From assembly GCA_910587085.1 (NCBI GenBank), contig CAJUMC010000072.1, positions 1 to 14,861 of the forward strand: DNA of 14,861 nt, read 5' to 3'. Numbering within the stretch: the stretch's first letter is position 1; every line of letters begins with the position of its first letter. Origin of the DNA: an uncultured Lachnospiraceae bacterium. GTDB lineage: Bacteria; Bacillota; Clostridia; Lachnospirales; Lachnospiraceae. The position numbers and the translations under genes are program-made. Below are positions 7,481 through 14,280 of this stretch, piece by piece. The notes beneath the pieces are model-generated. The model worked only from the letters and a program-made list of their open reading frames with translations. It was not told the origin of the DNA and made no database searches.

Positions 7481-8385
7481 TGGAGGGAAACCGGAAATCC
7501 GGCTTTGCGGCGCTGGTCGGCCGGCCGAACGTCGGAAAATCTACCCTGATGAATCTTCTGATCGGGCAGAAGATCGCGATCACCTCCAATAAGCCGCAGA
7601 CCACGCGAAACCGGATTCAGACAGTATATACCGAGGAGCGCGGACAGATTATTTTTCACGATACGCCGGGGATACACCGGGCGAAAAACAGGCTTGGGGA
7701 GTATATGGTGACCGTCGCGGAGCGCACGCTCTCGGAGGCGGATGTTATCCTCTGGCTGGTCGAGCCCTCCGGCTATATCGGTGCAGGGGAACGGCAGCTC
7801 GCGGAGCGGCTTGCGAAGGCGGACGCTCCGGTGGTGCTTGTTATCAACAAGATTGACCGGGTAAAAAAGGAAGAGATCCTGAAATTCATCGACGCTTACC
7901 GGGAGCTTCTGGAGTTTGCGGACATCGTACCGGTGTCCGCGCTCCGCGCGGAAAATACCGACCGGCTGCTGGACGTTATTTTCAAATATCTCCCGGAAGG
8001 TCCGATGTACTATGACGAAGATACGGTGACGGATCAGCCGGAGCGTCAGATCGTGGCGGAAATCGTGCGGGAGAAGGCGCTGCGCCTGCTGAACGACGAG
8101 ATTCCGCACGGCATCGCGGTGGAGGTGGAGCGGATGAAGGAGCGTCCGGACGGCAGGCTTATCGATATCGAGGCGACGATCGTCTGCGAGCGGGAGTCCC
8201 ACAAAGGGATTATTATCGGAAAACAGGGAGCGATGCTGAAAAATATCGGAACAAAGGCCCGGATCGAGATGGAAGAGCTGCTTGAGCGCAGGGTGAATCT
8301 CCGGCTGTGGGTCAAAATCCGGAAGGACTGGCGCGATTCCGATTCCATGATGAAAAATTTCGGCTATCGAATGGACGAGCTTTGA
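7480..8385 (+). CDS. era: GTPase Era
   Basis: Era is an essential GTPase that binds the 3' end of 16S rRNA and helps mature the 30S subunit. The 301-residue product has the family length. The G motifs are clear: G1 GRPNVGKST (14-22), G2 with the TT of KPQTTRN (38-44), G3 DTPG (61-64), G4 NKID (123-126) and G5 VSAL (152-155). The C-terminal KH RNA-binding domain carries GIIIGKQG (243-250). The start overlaps the peptidase stop as TGATG, with GGTGGAGG inside the end of the upstream gene serving as RBS. The yqzL-like gene and recO follow, the order known from other Firmicutes. Confidence 0.97.
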   Translation: MEGNRKSGFAALVGRPNVGKSTLMNLLIGQKIAITSNKPQTTRNRIQTVYTEERGQIIFHDTPGIHRAKNRLGEYMVTVAERTLSEADVILWLVEPSGYIGAGERQLAERLAKADAPVVLVINKIDRVKKEEILKFIDAYRELLEFADIVPVSALRAENTDRLLDVIFKYLPEGPMYYDEDTVTDQPERQIVAEIVREKALRLLNDEIPHGIAVEVERMKERPDGRLIDIEATIVCERESHKGIIIGKQGAMLKNIGTKARIEMEELLERRVNLRLWVKIRKDWRDSDSMMKNFGYRMDEL

Positions 8386-8440
8386 CAAAATCGGGCTGGA
8401 AAGAATTTGTAGTTTAAAATTCCGATGTGCGGTTAACCTA

Positions 8441-8462
8441 TTATCGTAACAAGTTGCGATAA
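8441..8462 (+). promoter_or_regulatory. Hairpin directly before the yqzL-like RBS
   Basis: TTATCGTAAC (8441-8450) and GTTGCGATAA (8453-8462) form a stem of up to ten pairs with one G-U wobble; in practice the innermost pairs open to make the loop. Further out, CCT at 8437-8439 could pair with AGG at 8464-8466, the start of the AGGGAGG ribosome-binding site. No T-run follows, so this looks more like a translational control or RNA-stability element than a terminator. Confidence 0.45.
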
Positions 8463-8477
8463 CAGGGAGGCGCGGTT

Positions 8478-8660
8478 ATGGAGAAACGGGAAGACTGCTG
8501 GAAGCGGTTTGAGAGGACGGGCGGCGTAATGGATTATCTGAATTACACCGCCTGTACGAAGGAATCGTTTCCGGATGAGGACGAGGTAGAGGAAGATGAT
8601 TGGAACGGTCACCGTGAACGGGATGGTGCTGTCGGCCATGCCGATGGGAGAATACGATAA
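8478..8660 (+). CDS. YqzL-like small protein
   Basis: A 60-codon gene starts at ATG 8478 behind a strong AGGGAGG site seven bases away. The N-terminal part has the pattern WKRFERTGGVMDYLNY, which resembles the W-x-x-F-x-x-TG-x-x-x-YL-x-x motif of the YqzL family of very short Firmicutes proteins encoded between era and recO; the position here is exactly that. The function of YqzL is unknown. The acidic C-terminal half is atypical, and the frame overlaps the first 65 bases of recO, so its translation may be coupled to recO. The gene is short enough that the call rests mainly on motif, RBS and synteny. Confidence 0.62.
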   Translation: MEKREDCWKRFERTGGVMDYLNYTACTKESFPDEDEVEEDDWNGHRERDGAVGHADGRIR

Positions 8661-9498
8661 GCGGCTGACAATACTGACGGTGGAGCGCGGGAAAATCAGT
8701 GCATTTGCGAGGGGAGCGAGAAGACCAAACAGCTCCCTTCTCGCATGCTCGCAGCCGTTTTCGTACGGGGAATTCACCATGTATGCGGGAAGGGATTCCT
8801 ACACGGTGAGCGCGGCGCAGATCGAAAATTATTTTCCTGGCCTGCGGCAGGAGCCGGAGCGGGCTTTCCTCGGCATGTATTTTTGTGAATTTGCGGATTA
8901 TTACACGAGGGAGGGAAATGACGAGCGGGAGGTGCTGCGGCTTCTGTATCAGTCTCTGCGGGCACTGGAGAGCGGGAAATTTTCTCCCTCGCTTGTGCGC
9001 CGGATCTTTGAGCTGAAGCTGATCGCCGTCGAGGGCGAGGCGCCGCAGGTATTTGAGTGTGTCCGATGCAGAAGGAGGCCGGGGAGCGCCGGCAGCCGCG
9101 GTCCAAACGTCCGGGATGGAGAAGTCCAACCGGACAGAGAGTGCGGGCCGGAGGAAGAGAAGCGTACCGAAGATGGCAGGGAAGCGGATCAGCCGGCAGC
9201 GCAGGATGCGCTTACCCATTTTCTTATGAGGCGAGACGGCATGATCTGCGGCAAATGCGCCACGGAGCTTGATGCAGGCCCCGGCGGGGAGACCGGGAAT
9301 GCCCAGTGCCGGCCGGTCAGCGCCGCCTGTCTTTATGCGATGCAGTATGTCATCGGCACGCCGAGCGTCCGTCTTTTCCGGTTTGTGCTCAAGGAAGAGG
9401 TTCTGGAGGAATTTGCCGCCGTGGTCGGGCAGTACATAAAAAAGCATGTCGACCGGGAGATGAAGGCGCTTCAGGTGCTGGAGTCGATGTCGCCGTAA
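8596..9498 (+). CDS. recO: DNA repair protein RecO
   Basis: RecO loads RecA onto SSB-coated single strands together with RecR and anneals complementary strands. The N-terminal OB-fold is clear: the GxVL..PMGEYDKRLTILT pattern is followed by RGKISAFARGARR (31-43) and QPFSYGEFTMY (53-63). The C-terminal half holds a zinc finger, with Cys155/Cys158 (CVRC) and Cys218/Cys221 (CGKC). The spacing between the two Cys pairs is 59 residues, far more than the usual 15 or so; the extra segment (about 159-207) is Gly/Glu/Arg/Pro-rich and probably disordered. At 300 residues it is longer than typical RecO (about 250). ATG 8596 sits behind GAGGAAG inside the yqzL-like gene and gives the N-terminus normal for the family. 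Confidence 0.93.
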   Translation: MIGTVTVNGMVLSAMPMGEYDKRLTILTVERGKISAFARGARRPNSSLLACSQPFSYGEFTMYAGRDSYTVSAAQIENYFPGLRQEPERAFLGMYFCEFADYYTREGNDEREVLRLLYQSLRALESGKFSPSLVRRIFELKLIAVEGEAPQVFECVRCRRRPGSAGSRGPNVRDGEVQPDRECGPEEEKRTEDGREADQPAAQDALTHFLMRRDGMICGKCATELDAGPGGETGNAQCRPVSAACLYAMQYVIGTPSVRLFRFVLKEEVLEEFAAVVGQYIKKHVDREMKALQVLESMSP

Positions 9499-9513
9499 AA
9501 AGTCAGATTTTTC

Positions 9514-9542
9514 TGTACTTCCTGGCAAATATATGATACAAT
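9514..9542 (+). promoter_or_regulatory. Promoter of the HD-GYP operon
   Basis: TACAAT at 9537-9542 is preceded by TG one base away, an extended -10 element. A weak -35 TGTACT lies at 9514-9519 with 17-base spacing. It resembles the galM promoter (TGTACA, 17 bases, TGG-TATACT). The start codon follows 25 bases later. Confidence 0.5.
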
Positions 9543-9567
9543 TATAGGACAGAAGGGGTTATCCCGG

Positions 9568-10692
9568 ATGTCAAAGGCGGTGAGCAGGCTGGTAATACGG
9601 AAATATTTTTCGATAAAAAGACTACAGCCCGGGATGAAAATAGACCAGGCAATTATTGACCGGGCGGGAAGAGTGCTGATTGCGCGAAAAAGCACGCTGG
9701 ATGAGTACGCAATTGAGGCGCTGGGCAGAATGGGGATTTCGGGAGTCTATATCCGCGAAGGTGAAGAGGACCCCGAGCCGGAGGATAAGAAACCTCCTCT
9801 TTCTCCGGCCATGCAGAAAAAATTTGATCAGGTCAGGGTGGAGGATCCATCCAAGGTGCGGCTCACGGAAAGTGTGCGCATGCGCGTTGCGGAGGGAATT
9901 AAGTATCTGTATCAGGATGTGAAATCCCAGAATTTTACAGATGCGACAAAGGTAATTACGGACGATCTGATGAAGGCGATCGACGACAATGAGGCGGTTG
10001 CGGTGGATATCAGCGCCCTCAAGGTGAGCGACGAGTACACCTTCAAGCACAGCGTGGATGTGGCGACCATGTCAATGATCGTCGCAAAGCGGTACGGCTT
10101 CAGCCAGCAGCAGGTATATGAGATCGGCATAGCCGGGCTGCTGCATGATATCGGGAAATCGCAGATTCCAAATGAGGTGCTGAACAAGGCGGGGAGGCTG
10201 ACGGACGAGGAATTCACACTGATGAAACAGCATTCGGTGTTCGGCTACCGCATTCTGATGGAGAAAAACGAGCTGTCCAACGATATCCGGCTGGGCGTGC
10301 TGCAGCACCATGAAAAGATTAACGGCAGGGGCTATCCAATGGGAGTGGATATGTCGAAGATCAGCCCGTTTGCGCGGATTATCTCGGTGGCGGATATCTA
10401 TGATGCGCTTGTGACCGAGCGCCCGTACAAAAAGCCGTTTTCTCCGCGCGACGCGGTGGAGATGATAATGTCGATGACGACCGAGCTCGATATCGACGTG
10501 ATGCGCTGTTTTATGGAGAGCGTAATTCTCTACCCGGTCGGGACGGATGTGGCGCTCAGCAACGGGGAAAACGCGCGTGTGGTCGAAAACAGTCCGATCT
10601 CGGCACTGAGGCCAAAAGTGCTGGGACTTAAGAGCGGTAAAGTGTATGACCTGGCGAATGATCTGGGGTGTGCGAATATTATAATTTTATAA
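9568..10692 (+). CDS. HD-GYP domain protein (probable c-di-GMP phosphodiesterase)
   Basis: HD-GYP proteins are metal-dependent phosphodiesterases that usually hydrolyse cyclic di-GMP. The 374-residue product has an N-terminal part (about 10-65) resembling the DUF3391-like region often fused to HD-GYP domains (motif LQPGMKIDQAIIDRAGRVLI). A charged linker (65-95) leads into the HD-GYP domain. Metal and signature residues are all present: His161 in KHSVDVA, His193-Asp194 in LLHDIGK, HHE at 247-249, GRGYP at 253-257, and VADIYDAL with Asp276. No membrane segment or receiver domain is seen, so it is probably cytosolic. ATG 9568 has AGAAGGGG ten bases upstream. The APH-like gene begins 18 bases after its stop, so the two form an operon. 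Confidence 0.9.
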   Translation: MSKAVSRLVIRKYFSIKRLQPGMKIDQAIIDRAGRVLIARKSTLDEYAIEALGRMGISGVYIREGEEDPEPEDKKPPLSPAMQKKFDQVRVEDPSKVRLTESVRMRVAEGIKYLYQDVKSQNFTDATKVITDDLMKAIDDNEAVAVDISALKVSDEYTFKHSVDVATMSMIVAKRYGFSQQQVYEIGIAGLLHDIGKSQIPNEVLNKAGRLTDEEFTLMKQHSVFGYRILMEKNELSNDIRLGVLQHHEKINGRGYPMGVDMSKISPFARIISVADIYDALVTERPYKKPFSPRDAVEMIMSMTTELDIDVMRCFMESVILYPVGTDVALSNGENARVVENSPISALRPKVLGLKSGKVYDLANDLGCANIIIL

Positions 10693-10710
10693 AGATCAGG
10701 AGGAAAAATC

Positions 10711-11547
10711 ATGTTGTACCTGCCGAAACCGATTTCAGATTTCCTCTCTGCGGCAGACATAGAACCTGTAAGCGGCGGAATGTCCGCGGCGGATGTCTAC
10801 CGCTGCAGGAAGCCGGGGGAGGATGCAGTCTTTTATCTGAAAACGGAGACGTGGCGAAAGCCGGTGGCGGACGAGCACCTTCTTTACCGCTGGCTTTATG
10901 AGGGAAAACGGCTGCCCGTGCCCGAACCGCTGTTTTGCCTTGAGGAGGAAATTCCCGTGTGCCGGGCGGGGGACATACCGGAAGCCGTGGGCAGCAGGAA
11001 GGACGCACGGCGCGGTTATCTTCTGCTTCGGGAGGCGAGAGGGGAAATCCCCTGTACCGGGAAGTATTATGCTGACCCGGCGCGTCTTGCGGGCCTGGCG
11101 GCAGAGGGAATACGGCTGCTGCAGCAGGTGGATGCCGATAACTGCCCGGTCAGGGTAAGTCTTGATGATAAACTAAAGAGCGCGCAGGAACGGTTAAGGC
11201 GCGGCGGATACAGGGAATTGAATCCTTTGGTTCCCTACACGAAGGATTTTAAGGATCATGCGGAGATATTTGACTTTTTGGTTCGGAACCAGCCGGAAAT
11301 TGAGCCTGTTTTTATCCACGGGGATTACTGTCTCGACAATTTTTTTACGGACGGGGAGCATGTGACCGCGTTCATTGATTTTGGGAATGGTGGCGTAGGA
11401 GATGGCTATCAGGATATCGCGCTGTGCGTGCGGGAATTAACGCAGGATTGCCCGGAGGCGGTTACGGAGTTTTATAGGAGCCTTGGGATACGGGAGGTGG
11501 ATGAGGAAAAGCTGAGGTATTATATTTTGTTGGATGAGATGTTTTGA
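10711..11547 (+). CDS. Aminoglycoside 3'-phosphotransferase-like kinase
   Basis: This protein belongs to the APH/choline-kinase fold, and its C-terminus resembles the APH(3') aminoglycoside kinases closely. Of its 278 residues, Lys44 (FYLKTE) is placed like the ATP-binding lysine of APH(3')-IIIa. FIHGDYCLDN gives catalytic Asp205 and Asn210, and AFIDFG gives metal-binding Asp223. The protein ends YYILLDEMF, nearly the same as the end of APH(3')-IIIa, where the final Glu and the C-terminal Phe contact the drug. The product is about 14 residues longer than APH(3')-IIIa, mainly around 80-105. AGGAGG lies seven bases before ATG 10711. It is co-transcribed with the HD-GYP gene and sits among core genes, with no visible resistance-element hallmarks. 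It may be an intrinsic kinase with another substrate; whether it confers resistance cannot be told. Confidence 0.88.
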   Translation: MLYLPKPISDFLSAADIEPVSGGMSAADVYRCRKPGEDAVFYLKTETWRKPVADEHLLYRWLYEGKRLPVPEPLFCLEEEIPVCRAGDIPEAVGSRKDARRGYLLLREARGEIPCTGKYYADPARLAGLAAEGIRLLQQVDADNCPVRVSLDDKLKSAQERLRRGGYRELNPLVPYTKDFKDHAEIFDFLVRNQPEIEPVFIHGDYCLDNFFTDGEHVTAFIDFGNGGVGDGYQDIALCVRELTQDCPEAVTEFYRSLGIREVDEEKLRYYILLDEMF

Positions 11548-11562
11548 GGAAGATGCATGGGA

Positions 11563-11594
11563 GGGATGGCAGAATTTGCCTTCCCCGCTTTTTT
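11563..11594 (+). terminator. Intrinsic terminator behind the APH-like gene
   Basis: GGGA-T-GGCA (11563-11571) pairs with TGCC-T-TCCC (11577-11585), with one internal T-T mismatch and a five-base loop. A run of six T follows at 11589-11594 after a three-base gap. It closes the HD-GYP/APH operon. Confidence 0.55.
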
Positions 11595-12061
11595 CTGCCT
11601 ATTGGCATTTCCTTCATGATTTTGCTGACATATCACGGTCAGGAGCCATACCGGTAAAGCCGGAAACATCTTCTTTTATAGCTTCTCTTAAAAAATATCG
11701 AAACCTTCTGCTTTTCTTTTGTCTGCAATATTGATAAAATGTGAATCAATGATCTGGAAGCAGTATTTGGGCTATTTATTTCTTCAGCGAGTATTTTTCC
11801 CAAATCAATGCGATGTCATCCCTGCTGATATGCTTGGCTTTTTTAAAAATATTCTAACCAGTTGTCATCTAATTTTTCTGGTTCAGCATCTTCATTCAGT
11901 GAAACTAAGGCTATGGATAAAATATTATGTTGATTTTTCATATTCCTTAATCAATCTGCGTGCATTACTTATAACTGCGGCCTTGGTAAGCACAGGCATT
12001 TTTTCGTTATTTTCTATTTGCTCTGTCAGATAATTTTCTGCTTCTAAGTGATACTTTTTAT

Positions 12062-12102
12062 TTGCTTTTGGAATTGATTTTAGATTTGTTTTTGGAATTG
12101 CT
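12062..12102. repeat. Short direct duplication in the pseudogene
   Basis: TTTTGGAATTG occurs twice, at about 12066 and 12091, separated by roughly 25 bases with similar flanks. On the minus strand both copies read CAATTCCAAAA followed by a CAAAT variant, in two different frames. A slippage duplication here would explain the frame change between segments A and B of the pseudogene. Confidence 0.4.
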
Positions 12103-12200
12103 GCCCGGATAATAGCACCTCATATTTGTCTATGGTTTTTTCTGAAAGGCTTCCGGCAGATGTAAATGCTTCCCTGACTTTTCCCGTTCCGCAAAATTTC

Positions 12201-12229
12201 TTGACACTTTCCACATTCCCCGCTATAAT
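12201..12229 (+). promoter_or_regulatory. Consensus promoter of the glyS T-box transcript
   Basis: TTGACA at 12201-12206 and TATAAT at 12224-12229 are both perfect sigma-A consensus boxes, exactly 17 bases apart. Transcription should start near 12236, just before the T-box stem I. A constitutively strong promoter fits control by downstream attenuation. Confidence 0.9.
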
Positions 12230-12235
12230 ATCTTC

Positions 12236-12605
12236 ATAGAATGCAAAAATGCATTGATCGGAAGTAGTACATGTGCGTATGCGGCTCAGAGAGAAGACAG
12301 GGACGGCGGCACGGGCGCAGAGCGCGTTCGGCGGGCGGTTCATGGTGGAAGTCTTTACGCGGCGGCATGGAAGGCATCCGGGAGCATTCCTTTTGAGAGG
12401 GAAGGCCTTGCAGGTTCGGAAACCGGAAAGACGGGGTTTCATTTTTTGGTTTTCTTGTACTGTTGTGTTTTCCGCATTAGGAAGGAACGGGTTTCTACCG
12501 TTATATGGAAGCGGCTGTATGGCCGGTCGGAGTGCAGAGAAATCTGAATTTAGGTGGTACCACGGACTCATGTTCGCCCTAAGCGTTACGCTTGGGGCGT
12601 TTTTT
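12236..12605 (+). promoter_or_regulatory. Glycine T-box riboswitch leader
   Basis: This leader senses uncharged tRNA-Gly and controls read-through into glyS. Stem I closes between AATGC (12248-12252) plus CGG (12259-12261) and CCG (12378-12380) plus GCATT (12384-12388). The 5' side has the AGTAGTA S-turn element (12263-12269), and the distal arm has the CAGAGAGA motif near 12287. The specifier loop reads GGAA-GGC-ATCC, placing the glycine codon GGC at 12373-12375. The T-box sequence AGGTGGTACCACGG is at 12552-12565. The antiterminator pairs TTAGG (12550-12554) with CCTAA (12578-12582), and those same CCTAA bases are needed for the terminator stem, so the two folds exclude each other. The bulge UGGU would pair with an ACCA tRNA end. 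Confidence 0.93.
12575..12605 (+). terminator. T-box intrinsic terminator
   Basis: CGCCCTAAGCG (12575-12585) pairs with CGCTTGGGGCG (12589-12599) over eleven base pairs with one G-U pair and a TTA loop, followed by six T (12600-12605). It is the attenuator of the glycine T-box. Confidence 0.93.
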
Positions 12606-12796
12606 AATGCATACGGAGGCGAAAAGGAAAAATGCAATAAAAAGCATTCCGCCCGCCCGGCAGTAAAAAACATGGTATCCGCCCAAAACAGCATACCCCG
12701 GACATTGTCGGTAAAGCGTAAGGGGCATAGTGAGCGAATACATGATTGCCAAGTACCGGCAGGGGGCATGCGGACAAGGAAAGGAGCGAATCAATT

Positions 12797-14203
12797 ATGG
12801 AAAAGACGATGGACAAAATTGTAGCACTCGCAAAAGCGAGAGGATTCGTGTACGCGGGTTCCGAGATTTACGGCGGGCTTGCAAACACCTGGGATTACGG
12901 TAATCTCGGTGTGGAACTGAAAAATAACGTAAAGAAAGCATGGTGGCAGAAATTCGTGATGGAAAGTCCGTACAATGTCGGTGTGGACTGCGCGATCCTG
13001 ATGAATCCGCAGACCTGGGTGGCTTCCGGGCATCTGGGCGGCTTTTCCGACCCGCTGATGGACTGCAAAAGCTGCCATGAGCGTTTCCGCGCGGATAAGC
13101 TGATCGAGGACTGGAGCGCGGAGAACAGCTTTGTGCTCGAGGAATCGGTTGATGCGTGGAGCAATGAGAAAATGCAGGATTTTGTGAAGGAGCATGAAAT
13201 CTGCTGTCCGAGCTGCGGAAAAAAAGACTTTACGGAGATCCGCCAGTTCAACCTGATGTTCAAAACCTTCCAGGGCGTGACGGAGGATGCGAAGAATACG
13301 GTTTATCTGCGTCCGGAGACGGCACAGGGAATTTTTGTAAATTTCAAGAATGTTCAGAGAACTTCCCGCAAGAAGGTGCCTTTCGGAATCGGCCAGATCG
13401 GAAAATCCTTCCGCAATGAGATTACACCGGGTAATTTTACATTCCGCACAAGGGAGTTTGAGCAGATGGAGCTGGAGTTTTTCTGCAAGCCGGGTACGGA
13501 TCTGGAGTGGTTTCAGTACTGGCGCGGTTTCTGCCGCGACTGGCTTCTTTCTCTGGGCATTAAGGAGGAAGAAATGCGCCTGCGCGACCATTCGCCGGAG
13601 GAACTCTGCTTCTACAGCAAGGGCACGACGGATATCGAATTCCTGTTCCCGTTCGGCTGGGGCGAGCTCTGGGGCATTGCGGACCGCACGGATTACGATC
13701 TGACGCAGCATCAGAATACCTCCGGGCAGGATATGTCATATTTTGACGACGAGACGCAGGAGAAGTATATTCCGTATGTCATCGAGCCGTCGCTCGGTGC
13801 GGATCGTGTAACGCTGGCCTTTCTGTGTGCAGCCTATGACGAGGAGGAGCTGGAAGGCGGCGAAATGCGCACGGTGCTCCATTTCCACCCGGCGATCGCC
13901 CCGGTCAAGATCGGCGTGCTGCCGCTCTCCAAGAAGCTGAACGAGGGTGCAGAGAAAATCTATGCCGAGCTGTCGAAAAAGTATAACTGCGAGTTTGACG
14001 ACCGCGGGAATATCGGAAAGCGCTACCGCAGGCAGGATGAGATCGGCACGCCGTTCTGCATCACCTACGATTTTGACTCCGAGACGGATCAGGCGGTGAC
14101 GGTGCGCGACCGTGATACGATGGCGCAGGAGCGTGTGAAGATCGAGGATCTGAAGGCATATTTCGAGGATAAATTCGACTGGGAAATTAAGACGGGAAAA
14201 TAA
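12797..14203 (+). CDS. glyS: Glycyl-tRNA synthetase, dimeric class II type
   Basis: The enzyme charges tRNA-Gly with glycine in the cytosol. The 468-residue product is the single-chain alpha-2 form (GlyQS type), not the alpha/beta heterotetramer. Visible blocks are the N-terminal GFVYAGSEIYGGLANTWDYG (16-35), two zinc-type Cys pairs CKSC (90-93) and CPSC (137-140), RPETAQGIF (172-180), class II motif 2 FRNEI...FRTREFEQ (205-223), motif 3 GADRVTLAFL (334-343) with Arg337, and the anticodon-binding domain from about 365 (HPAIAPVKIGVLPLS). I chose ATG 12797 because AAGGAG lies ten bases upstream and MEKTMDKIVALAK is the usual family start; a frame open from 12746 would add 17 improbable residues. 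The 191 bases between the T-box terminator and the start are an unusually long leader with nothing I recognise. Confidence 0.96.
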   Translation: MEKTMDKIVALAKARGFVYAGSEIYGGLANTWDYGNLGVELKNNVKKAWWQKFVMESPYNVGVDCAILMNPQTWVASGHLGGFSDPLMDCKSCHERFRADKLIEDWSAENSFVLEESVDAWSNEKMQDFVKEHEICCPSCGKKDFTEIRQFNLMFKTFQGVTEDAKNTVYLRPETAQGIFVNFKNVQRTSRKKVPFGIGQIGKSFRNEITPGNFTFRTREFEQMELEFFCKPGTDLEWFQYWRGFCRDWLLSLGIKEEEMRLRDHSPEELCFYSKGTTDIEFLFPFGWGELWGIADRTDYDLTQHQNTSGQDMSYFDDETQEKYIPYVIEPSLGADRVTLAFLCAAYDEEELEGGEMRTVLHFHPAIAPVKIGVLPLSKKLNEGAEKIYAELSKKYNCEFDDRGNIGKRYRRQDEIGTPFCITYDFDSETDQAVTVRDRDTMAQERVKIEDLKAYFEDKFDWEIKTGK

Positions 14204-14224
14204 AAAAGTGCGTATAGCGCCGGC

Positions 14225-14280
14225 GGGCATTCTGCGGCGGATGAAAAACATGGCGTCCGCCGCAGCGGGACAAAATGCCC
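14225..14280 (+). promoter_or_regulatory. Large two-part hairpin between glyS and the last gene
   Basis: GGGCATT (14225-14231) pairs with AATGCCC (14274-14280), and inside it CTGCGGCGGA (14232-14241) pairs perfectly with TCCGCCGCAG (14256-14265). The two helices stack on the left side, with an eight-base bulge on the right. There is no T-run, so it is not a standard terminator. It ends two bases before the GAGAGAGGG ribosome-binding stretch of the next gene, a placement that suggests control of translation or mRNA processing. Confidence 0.5.

Larger units (their letters stand above)
11639..12235 (-). pseudogene. Decayed gene resembling the DUF2806 family
   Basis: The minus strand carries a protein-like signal broken by at least four frame changes. 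From the 5' side: segment A ends at 12080 (motif SLSEKTIDKYEVLLSGQQ); segment B, about 12089 to 11925, has EAENYLTEQIENN and AAVISNARRLIKEYEK; segment C, about 11932 to 11843, has SIALVSLNEDAEPEKLDDNW; segment D, to 11639, itself broken near 11795, has KAKHISRDDIALIWEKILAEE and SPNTASRSLIHILSIL. The last blocks match my memory of DUF2806, in which a DDWxxxFF-xxAxxIS-xxxMQxLWAKxLAGExxxPGSFSxRTL pattern is typical. Its function is unknown. The breaks fall partly in A-runs. The stretch is AT-rich and flanked by core genes, which suggests an acquired gene in decay. The 5' end is uncertain because it runs into the glyS promoter. Confidence 0.65.

Noticed and set aside
8382..8420. TTGACA at the era stop as a promoter for yqzL-like/recO
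   Set aside because: No -10 box lies at 16-18 bases; the nearest TAAAAT is 27 bases away.
11719..12033. 104-codon plus-strand open frame with hydrophobic product
   Set aside because: It is antisense to the decayed DUF2806-like gene, whose blocks give far better protein sequence, and it has no RBS.
12080..12769. 229-codon minus-strand open frame
   Set aside because: Its upstream two thirds run antisense through the T-box and glyS leader, which are well supported; only the last 50 codons belong to the pseudogene.
12579..12794. Small membrane-like protein on the minus strand in the glyS leader
   Set aside because: It overlaps the T-box terminator, lacks a good RBS and is in composition a shadow of the complementary strand.
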